A stretch of DNA of 64,000 bases from Caballeronia telluris. GTDB taxonomy: Bacteria > Pseudomonadota > Gammaproteobacteria > Burkholderiales > Burkholderiaceae. The first letter of the stretch is position 1, and each line of letters opens with the position of its first letter. Positions 58,618 through 64,000 of the stretch are shown here, in pieces. The stretch spans positions 124,001-188,000 of the forward strand of contig NZ_FCNZ02000012.1 in the NCBI RefSeq assembly GCF_001544495.1, read 5' to 3'. The notes beneath the pieces are model-generated. The model had not been told where the DNA came from. It saw only the letters and a list, made by a program, of their open reading frames with translations, and searched no databases. Position numbers and translations under genes: made by a program.

Positions 58618-59550
58618 ATGAAACCTTCCTACGAACATGTCGCGATGGGCGCGGGCTGCTCCGTGCGCGTCTTTCATCGAAAGCTGCCGCGCATTCCTTT
58701 CGAATGGCATCACCATCCCGAGTACGAACTCACGCTGACGATGAACAGCCGCGGCAAGCGCTACATCGGCGATTCGATCGCGACCTATGAAGGCGACGAC
58801 CTCGTGCTGGTGCCGCCGGATCTGCCGCACACGTGGTCGTCGAACCGTTCGATCGACGGCAGCGCGCCGCAGGTCGCTATCGTCGTGTGGTTCAGCGGCG
58901 ACTGGGCGCGGCGGGTGGCCGACTGCTGTCCGGAGTTCGAGGCGCTGCATCGGCTGCTGAGACGCGCCGCGTGCGGGCTGGCGTTCGGTCCCGAAGCGGG
59001 CGCCGCGCTGCGCGCGCGTGCCGCGGGACTGCTGTCCGACTCGCCGCGCGAGCGGCTCGGCGTCGTGCTCGATGCGCTATGCGCGCTCGCCGATGAAGAC
59101 GCGACGCCGCTCGCGTCGCCGAGCGCATTCGACGTCGACAGCGCCGGACGCCCGTCGGGCCACGAGCCGGAGCGGCTCAACCGCGCGCTGGCGGTGATCG
59201 AGGCGCGCTTTGCCGAGCGGCTGACGGTCGGCGAACTGGCGGCGGCCGCGAGGCTTTCCGAACGCACGCTCAATCGCTATTTCATGCAGCATCTCGGCGA
59301 GAGCGCGGTGCGTTATGTGAACCGCGTGCGCGTCGGTCACGCCTGCCGGATGCTCGCCGATACGTCGTGGCCGGTCTCGGTGATCGCGGCACGCTCCGGC
59401 TTTCCGAACGTCGCCCATTTCAACCGGCAGTTCCGCGCGCTCAAGGAGACGACGCCGGCCGCCTATCGGAAGGAGTTTGCCGGCGCGGCGCACAGCGCGG
59501 CCGATGACGAACCGCTCGACTCGCGCTCGCCCTCGCTGGAACGGCGCTGA
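58618..59550 (+). CDS. AraC-family regulator
   Basis: This 310-residue protein has a cupin N-terminal domain (about 15-100; WHHHPEYELTLTMNSRGKRYIGDSIATYEGDDLVLVPPDLPHTW). The C-terminal AraC domain has ERLTVGELAAAARLSERTLNRYFMQHLGESAVRYVNRVRVGHACRMLADTSWPVSVIAARSGFPNVAHFNRQFRALKETTPAAYRKEF. The HHHPEYELTL motif is common in sugar- and uronate-responsive members. It is divergent from the DUF1479 gene and convergent with the lactonase gene, and either could be its target. Confidence 0.9.
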   Translation: MKPSYEHVAMGAGCSVRVFHRKLPRIPFEWHHHPEYELTLTMNSRGKRYIGDSIATYEGDDLVLVPPDLPHTWSSNRSIDGSAPQVAIVVWFSGDWARRVADCCPEFEALHRLLRRAACGLAFGPEAGAALRARAAGLLSDSPRERLGVVLDALCALADEDATPLASPSAFDVDSAGRPSGHEPERLNRALAVIEARFAERLTVGELAAAARLSERTLNRYFMQHLGESAVRYVNRVRVGHACRMLADTSWPVSVIAARSGFPNVAHFNRQFRALKETTPAAYRKEFAGAAHSAADDEPLDSRSPSLERR

Positions 59551-59554
59551 TTCG

Positions 59555-60457
59555 CTAACCGCCGAAGCGCGGCTCCGGCAATCCCTTGACGCCGAGTCCC
59601 GTCACCGCGAACAGTCCGCCCTTGTCGCGCTCTTTCTGCGGAATGCCCCACATCGGGCGCCCCATCGTCGTGACGTACAGAGTGTCCAGATTCGGGCCGC
59701 CGAACATCACGCTCGTCAGGTTGCGCACCGGGAACGGCACGACGCGATCGAGCGTGCCATCGGGCGCGTAGCGCAAGATGCGTCCGCCGAACACGAGCGC
59801 CGACCAGACGTAGCCTTCCGCATCGACGGTCGCGCCGTCGAAGGTGCCGGCCATGTCGCGCGCCGAGGCGAACACGCGCCGGTTCGATGCAGCGCCCGTC
59901 TCGATGTCGTAATCGTAGGCGTACATCTGCTTGTCGTAGGTGTCCGTGAAATAGAGCGTGCGATTGTCGGGGCTCCAGCACGGACCGTTCGAGCAACTGA
60001 TCCCGCCGTCGAGCCGCGTCACCTTGCCGTCCGTATCCAGCCGGTACAGGCCGCCGCTTCGCGTCGAACGTTGCCCGCGATCCGCGTCGTAGCGATCGAA
60101 ATCGTAGGCCATCGTGCCCGCGATGAACCGGCCCTTGCGATCCACCTTGCCGTCGTTGAAGCGCGTCTCGGGATCGTCGCTCTCCGGGTCCGCGATCAGC
60201 TGGACCGTCTGCTTGTCGAAGTCGTAGAAATGCAGGCCGTTCGCGAGCGCGACCACCGCGCCGCCCTTCTCCCTGAGCGCCATCGAGCCGATATGGCGCG
60301 GCACGAAAAAGCGCTCGACTTCGCTGCCGTCCGCGCGGCAACGGTAGATCTCGGCGGCGGTACTGTCGATCCAGTAGAGCCGTTCCTCCTTCACATCCCA
60401 GAGCGGCCCTTCGCCGAGGTGATTGTTCGCATCGACCAGCAATCGCGTTTCGATCAT
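59555..60457 (-). CDS. SMP-30/gluconolactonase-family lactonase
   Basis: The protein has 300 residues from ATG 60457, with GGAGA upstream. Motifs: LLVDANNHLGEGPLWDVKEERLYWIDS (metal-binding Glu15), RFNDGKVDRKGRFIAGTMAYD, CSNGPCWSPDNRTLYFTDT and GTFDGATVDAEGYVWSALVF. It hydrolyses a sugar lactone in the cytosol. It differs from the enzyme at 56333 and lies 30 bases downstream of the hydroxyacid-dehydrogenase gene in the same operon, so it probably serves a second sugar-acid pathway. Confidence 0.88.
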   Translation of the reverse strand: MIETRLLVDANNHLGEGPLWDVKEERLYWIDSTAAEIYRCRADGSEVERFFVPRHIGSMALREKGGAVVALANGLHFYDFDKQTVQLIADPESDDPETRFNDGKVDRKGRFIAGTMAYDFDRYDADRGQRSTRSGGLYRLDTDGKVTRLDGGISCSNGPCWSPDNRTLYFTDTYDKQMYAYDYDIETGAASNRRVFASARDMAGTFDGATVDAEGYVWSALVFGGRILRYAPDGTLDRVVPFPVRNLTSVMFGGPNLDTLYVTTMGRPMWGIPQKERDKGGLFAVTGLGVKGLPEPRFGG

Positions 60458-60487
60458 CGTCGTCTCCGTGTTGGGTTCAGCGGCGCT

Positions 60488-61435
60488 TCAGTCCTGTTCC
60501 TTCTTTGCGATCGCGCGGCGATGGGCGAGCAGCGCCATCAGCCTGCGATCGCGCCAGCGGCTGCGCGTTTCGATGTCGCCGCGATCGAGCACCGCACGGC
60601 GCTCGGCATCGAGTTTTGCGATCGTATCGGCGGACCAGCCGAACGGCACGCGCTCCGCCGCAATCGAGCGATAGGTGCCGCCATAGCGATCCGCGTAGTC
60701 CTGCACGCCGCCCGGCGCGTTCAGGTCGATGGTCTCGAACGGGCCCATGAAGGACCAGCGCATGGCGAGGCCGTCGCGCATGACGGTGTCGAGATCGGCG
60801 GCGCTTGCGTAGCCTTGCTCGTAGAGGCTCATCGCTTCGTCGAGCACCGCGCCTTGCAGGCGGTTGAGCAGGAAGCCCGCGATCTCGCGATTGACCGTCA
60901 CCGGCTTCTGCCCTGCTTCCTCATACAGCGTGCGAGCGCGCTCTAGCGTCTCGCGCGCGGTCCAGGGCGCGCCGCACAGTTCGACGAGCGGCACGAGCGA
61001 GGGCGGATTCACCGGATGTCCGACGAGACAGCGCGCGCGGCCGTGCAAGCCTTCGGTGAACGTCGACGCGGGCAGGCCGGAAGTGGAACTGGACAGCAGG
61101 GTGTCGGGTTGGGTCAAGCGGTCGAGTTCGGTGAAGAGTGCGCGCTTTGCCTCGACGATCTCCGCGATGTTCTCCTGCACGAGTTCGACGTCGCGCACGG
61201 CGTCCGCGAGGCTCGCGCATGGCGTGATGCGCGCGACGATCGCGGCGACATCTTCTTCGATCAGGCCGAACTCGGCCAGGTCGCGGACGCTTTCACTGAT
61301 CGCCGGCAGCGCGCCGTCGAGCATCGCGAGGTCCGCGTCGTGAAGGTGCACGTCGAAACCCGCGCGCGCGAATACTATCGACCATGCCCGGCCGATCCGG
61401 CCCGATCCGATTACCGCTATTCGTCGATTTGCCAT
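60488..61435 (-). CDS. 3-hydroxyacyl-CoA dehydrogenase-like enzyme (L-gulonate 3-dehydrogenase / lambda-crystallin type)
   Basis: The protein has 315 residues from ATG 61435, behind AGGAGA. The N-terminal Rossmann domain begins RRIAVIGSGRIGRAWSIVFARAGFDVHLHD (GxGxxG). Catalytic elements are ELVQENIAEIVEAKRALFTELDRL, SSSTSGLPAST, LVGHPVNPPSLVPLVEL (catalytic His) and EIAGFLLNRLQGAVLDEAMSL. These occur in L-gulonate 3-dehydrogenase (CRYL1) and L-carnitine dehydrogenase-like members. Together with the lactonase and sugar importer, oxidation of an aldonic or similar acid is likely. Confidence 0.85.
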   Translation of the reverse strand: MANRRIAVIGSGRIGRAWSIVFARAGFDVHLHDADLAMLDGALPAISESVRDLAEFGLIEEDVAAIVARITPCASLADAVRDVELVQENIAEIVEAKRALFTELDRLTQPDTLLSSSTSGLPASTFTEGLHGRARCLVGHPVNPPSLVPLVELCGAPWTARETLERARTLYEEAGQKPVTVNREIAGFLLNRLQGAVLDEAMSLYEQGYASAADLDTVMRDGLAMRWSFMGPFETIDLNAPGGVQDYADRYGGTYRSIAAERVPFGWSADTIAKLDAERRAVLDRGDIETRSRWRDRRLMALLAHRRAIAKKEQD

Positions 61436-62122
61436 CGATGTCTCCTGGTTTTGTGCTTGCGTGGAACTTGTTTTCGCGTCGGTCTATTGGCTCTGCCCCT
61501 GTCCGGGGCGGGACTTACTTTCTTTGCTGCTGCAAAGAAAGTAAGCAAAGAAAGCAGCTTTTCTGGCAGCAGTCACAACACGGCAACGCTCTAGAGTTAC
61601 CGAGTGGACATACCGCCTAAGTGTCGCCCTCAAACATCCACCCGGCTTGGCGCGCAGTACGGCTGACACCTCTCGAACTTCAACAAAGTGGTATGCGCTC
61701 CGTTCAGCTCCGTCCGCGCTTCGCTCGGACGATGGGCACAACAAGAACCAGTGGTTTGTAACGACCGCGAAGCTCAACCGCGCGACTGATGTACCTCTCG
61801 TTAGCGAAGCGAAAACGGATGAATGACTGCTGTGCCAATCTTTTCACTGTGCGATGACACAGTGGTTAATCGCACCAAGCCCGGTTAGTCCTTTGAGGGC
61901 GACCCTTAGGCGGTATGTCCACTCTGTTCTTCAAGTGCGTTGCCGCCTTAAGACTGCTGCCTAAAAAAGCTGCTTTCTTTGCTTACTTTCTTTGCAGCAG
62001 CAAAGAAAGTAAGTCCCGCCCCGGACAGGGGCAGAGCTAATAGACCGACGCGAAAACAAGTTCCACGCAAGAGAAGAGCAAGAGCAAGAGCAAGCGCAGC
62101 GAAAAGAACCCCGACCAATCCC
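61436..62122. other. Intergenic region holding a large inverted repeat
   Basis: No gene was found. The region is dominated by the inverted repeat at 61457-62072, described separately. A purine-rich run of AAGAGC-type repeats (62072-62095) sits just past the right arm. Confidence 0.6.
61457..62072. repeat. About 616-bp inverted repeat with nested hairpins
   Basis: The left arm (61457-61634) and right arm (61893-62072) are near-identical in reverse complement over roughly 180 bases, with a non-matching centre of about 260 bases. Each arm carries a smaller hairpin: CTTACTTTCTTTGC pairs with GCAAAGAAAGTAAG around a four-base loop (61514-61545; 61983-62014). Each arm also has a GCCCC/GGGGC stem (61495-61509 on the left). 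Differences between arms are scattered substitutions and a few indels. No open frame or target duplication was seen. It may be a non-coding mobile element or a terminator-rich intergenic repeat. Confidence 0.8.
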
Positions 62123-64000
62123 TCAAGCCTTCTTATCTCGCAGAGTAATCACGGCCGCAAGCACGACGAGCCCATTGACGATGTCCCGCACGGCCGGCGG
62201 CACGGTCGTCCCTGCGAGCAGCGTCCCGAGCGCGGTGAGCAAGAGCGCGCCACCGAACACCCCGATATAGTGCCCGCGCCCGCCCGTAATCAGGGCGCCC
62301 CCCACGACGACGACAGCAATCGACGGCAGCAAGTACGGATCGCCCATGCCGAGAAACGCCTGGCTGCTAAAGCCTGCAAGCAGCAACCCGACGATGGCGG
62401 AGCAAAGCCCCGAAAGACAGTACACGGCGATCAGCGTCGCGCCGACCCGCACGCCCGAAAGCTTCGCGGCGATGGGCGAATTGCCGACCGCATAGACGCG
62501 CCGCCCGAACGCCGTGCGATGCAGCAGCAACAACGCCACCGCGAGAAAGACCGGCACGCTCCACGCCGCGAGCGAGAGCGGCCCGAAGCGGCCGTTCGTG
62601 AACTCGCTGATCGAAGACGGCGCCCAGCCTTGCGGTGAGCCGTTGCAATAGATCAGCGTGAGACCTTGAAGCAGCCCGTTCGCGGCAAGCGTGACGACGA
62701 TGGGCGGCAGTCCCAGCACCACGACTCCGACGCCATTGAACACACCGACGAGCAGCCCGACGCCCAGCACGAGCGGCACCGCCCACACCGCCGCGCCGTT
62801 GATGCCGTGCGTGAGACCGGTAAGCAGCACGCCCGACAGCGTGATGAGCCACGGCATCGACAAGTCGAGGCCGCCCGTCAGGATCACCGCGCCCTGGCCG
62901 AGCCCGAGGATCGCGAGAAACAGCGTGAGCGTGAGCAGGCTGCTATAGAAGTTCGCGCTCGCGAGCACGCCCGGCCCGTAGACGAATCCGGTGATCGCCA
63001 CCACCGCGACGAACAGCAGATACGCGGGCATCACATACTTGACCCATTCGCGATTGCGCTCGATCCAGTCGCCGATCGCACGGCCTTTCAGCTCCGTGTT
63101 GTCGATCGGACGAAAGTTCTCTACTTCGAAGCTGACGCGACGCGCATCGCCGCCGTCCTTCGCGCGCGTGCCGGTTCGCAGCGCCTTGAGCCATTTCGAC
63201 GCATAGCGCGCGCAGTGATGCGCGGCGGACTGCTTGCCGATCGACGAACCCAGCACGGCGAGAATCAGGATCACTGCCTCGGCGATCGTCGTGAAGAACG
63301 CCGACACGTTCAAGACGAGCAGGATGTTCACGGTGATCATGAGCGTCATCGCGGCGAAGACGGTGCCGACGCATCCGCCTCGTCCGCCGCCGAGCCACGT
63401 CCCGCCGAGCACGACGGCCGTGAACATCGAGAGCAGCAGCGGCCGGCCGACGAGCGGATCGGCGGAACCGGTCTGCGCGGATACGTATAAACCCGCCGCC
63501 GCGTAGAACATGCCGGCGAGCGCGTAGGTCGCGATGCGGTAGCGCGTCACCGGCATGCCGTTGGCGTACGCGCCGTCTGGATCGCTGCCGAGCGCATAGA
63601 GGCCCACGCCGAAGCGCGTGCGCTTCACGAACGACCAGACGACGAGCGCGAGCACGAGCACCGCGGCCGACATCGGTACCTTGTCGGCAATCAGGTCCGA
63701 TGTGACGAGCGCGCCGAACTGTTCGCCGATGCTGCCGCCCGGCTTGTTCTGGATCAGGAGCGTGAGGCCTTGCACCATGAACATCGTCGCGAGCGTGACG
63801 ACGATGGATTGCAGGCGGAACCACGCGATCACCGCGCCGTTGACGAGCCCGATGCCGCCGCCTATCGCGATGATGAGCGCGACGCCGCCCCACTGTTCGA
63901 GCGGCGTGCCCTGCACGAAGCGCACCGCGAGCACGTTGGAAAGCGAGACGACCGCCGACGCCGACAGATCGAAGCCGCCCGCGAGCACGACGATGGTCTG
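62123..64000 (-). CDS. Fused double sugar ABC permease (two BPD_transp_2 halves, partial at right edge)
   Basis: The minus-strand frame ends at 62123 and is still open at base 64000, so the N-terminus is missing; at least 625 residues are visible. Two full RbsC-like permease halves are joined. The first (GGFDLSASAVVSLSNVLAVRF to IGKQSAAHH) is followed by a charged linker (about 260-310). The second (PAYLLFVAVVAITGFVYGPGVL to LRDKKA) contains LTGGLDLSMPWLITLSGVLLTG and VGGALITGGRGHYIGVFGG. Fusing both channel halves into one chain is unusual in CUT2 importers, which normally use two separate permeases. ATPase and binding protein should lie to the right of the window. Confidence 0.88.
   Translation of the reverse strand, partial: QTIVVLAGGFDLSASAVVSLSNVLAVRFVQGTPLEQWGGVALIIAIGGGIGLVNGAVIAWFRLQSIVVTLATMFMVQGLTLLIQNKPGGSIGEQFGALVTSDLIADKVPMSAAVLVLALVVWSFVKRTRFGVGLYALGSDPDGAYANGMPVTRYRIATYALAGMFYAAAGLYVSAQTGSADPLVGRPLLLSMFTAVVLGGTWLGGGRGGCVGTVFAAMTLMITVNILLVLNVSAFFTTIAEAVILILAVLGSSIGKQSAAHHCARYASKWLKALRTGTRAKDGGDARRVSFEVENFRPIDNTELKGRAIGDWIERNREWVKYVMPAYLLFVAVVAITGFVYGPGVLASANFYSSLLTLTLFLAILGLGQGAVILTGGLDLSMPWLITLSGVLLTGLTHGINGAAVWAVPLVLGVGLLVGVFNGVGVVVLGLPPIVVTLAANGLLQGLTLIYCNGSPQGWAPSSISEFTNGRFGPLSLAAWSVPVFLAVALLLLHRTAFGRRVYAVGNSPIAAKLSGVRVGATLIAVYCLSGLCSAIVGLLLAGFSSQAFLGMGDPYLLPSIAVVVVGGALITGGRGHYIGVFGGALLLTALGTLLAGTTVPPAVRDIVNGLVVLAAVITLRDKKA

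Noticed and set aside
61436..62122. Transposase gene inside the inverted repeat
   Set aside because: No frame in the region encodes a recognisable transposase or other long protein.

Overview
The window is a GC-rich, gene-dense bacterial chromosomal segment. It looks like a member of the Burkholderiaceae of the Paraburkholderia/Caballeronia/Burkholderia type. That inference rests on base composition and codon use, several DUF4148-like small secreted proteins, IrlR/QseB-type two-component pairs, NodT-type RND operons and a large set of sugar ABC transporters. No rRNA, tRNA, CRISPR array or intact insertion sequence was recognised. Both edges cut genes: a KfrA-like coiled-coil protein on the left and a double ABC permease on the right.

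Layout. 0-8.9 kb is an accessory-looking stretch: KfrA-like protein, DUF4148-like lipoprotein, SnoaL-like protein, an orphan two-partner-secretion exoprotein with GLUG-type repeats, a TupA-like ATP-grasp protein in a more A+T-rich patch, a DeoR regulator, an AraC regulator and a stand-alone EAL protein. 9.0-18.8 kb is one minus-strand operon of eight genes for 2-deoxyribose or a related sugar: deoC, an ALDH16-like double aldehyde dehydrogenase, an RbsD/FucU mutarotase, a PfkB kinase and a four-gene ABC importer. It is preceded by a perfect 16-bp palindrome resembling the Escherichia coli DeoR operator. 18.8-23.6 kb carries a His-rich small protein, a LysR/EamA divergent pair, a membrane-anchored hypothetical and a DHA2 drug exporter. 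23.8-27.3 kb holds the most unusual unit: a TIR-CHASE2 transmembrane protein overlapping a FecR-domain lipoprotein gene, then a GH19 endolysin-like gene. 27.4-35.0 kb has a thioredoxin-reductase-like flavoprotein with a cyclic-nucleotide-binding domain but no CxxC, and a complete tripartite RND efflux operon.

35-44 kb is a signalling and metal region: a membrane protein and a secreted protein ahead of a QseBC/PmrAB-like pair, two DUF4148 genes, a CusRS/IrlRS-like pair, an FTR1 iron permease and a DUF2182 membrane protein. Four 11-bp CTTAG repeats upstream of the first group look like binding sites for an OmpR-family regulator. 44-52.6 kb has an HTH regulator with a beta-propeller partner, decayed remnants of a LysR gene and a membrane gene, a PEP-mutase-like enzyme, two alkylation-repair glycosylases, and a LysR/quinone-reductase pair facing each other across a perfect 24-bp dyad. 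It ends with an AhpD-like/azoreductase/cupin set in which azoR is broken by a deletion and frameshift.

52.6-57.2 kb is a uronate oxidation locus (hexuronate MFS transporter, LacI regulator, uronate dehydrogenase, lactonase) tied together by three copies of a GGAAAACGTTTTCC-type operator. 57.3-64 kb continues with a DUF1479 oxygenase-like protein, an AraC regulator, a second SMP-30 lactonase, a gulonate-dehydrogenase-like enzyme and a fused double permease. The last two are separated by a roughly 616-bp intergenic inverted repeat with nested hairpins.
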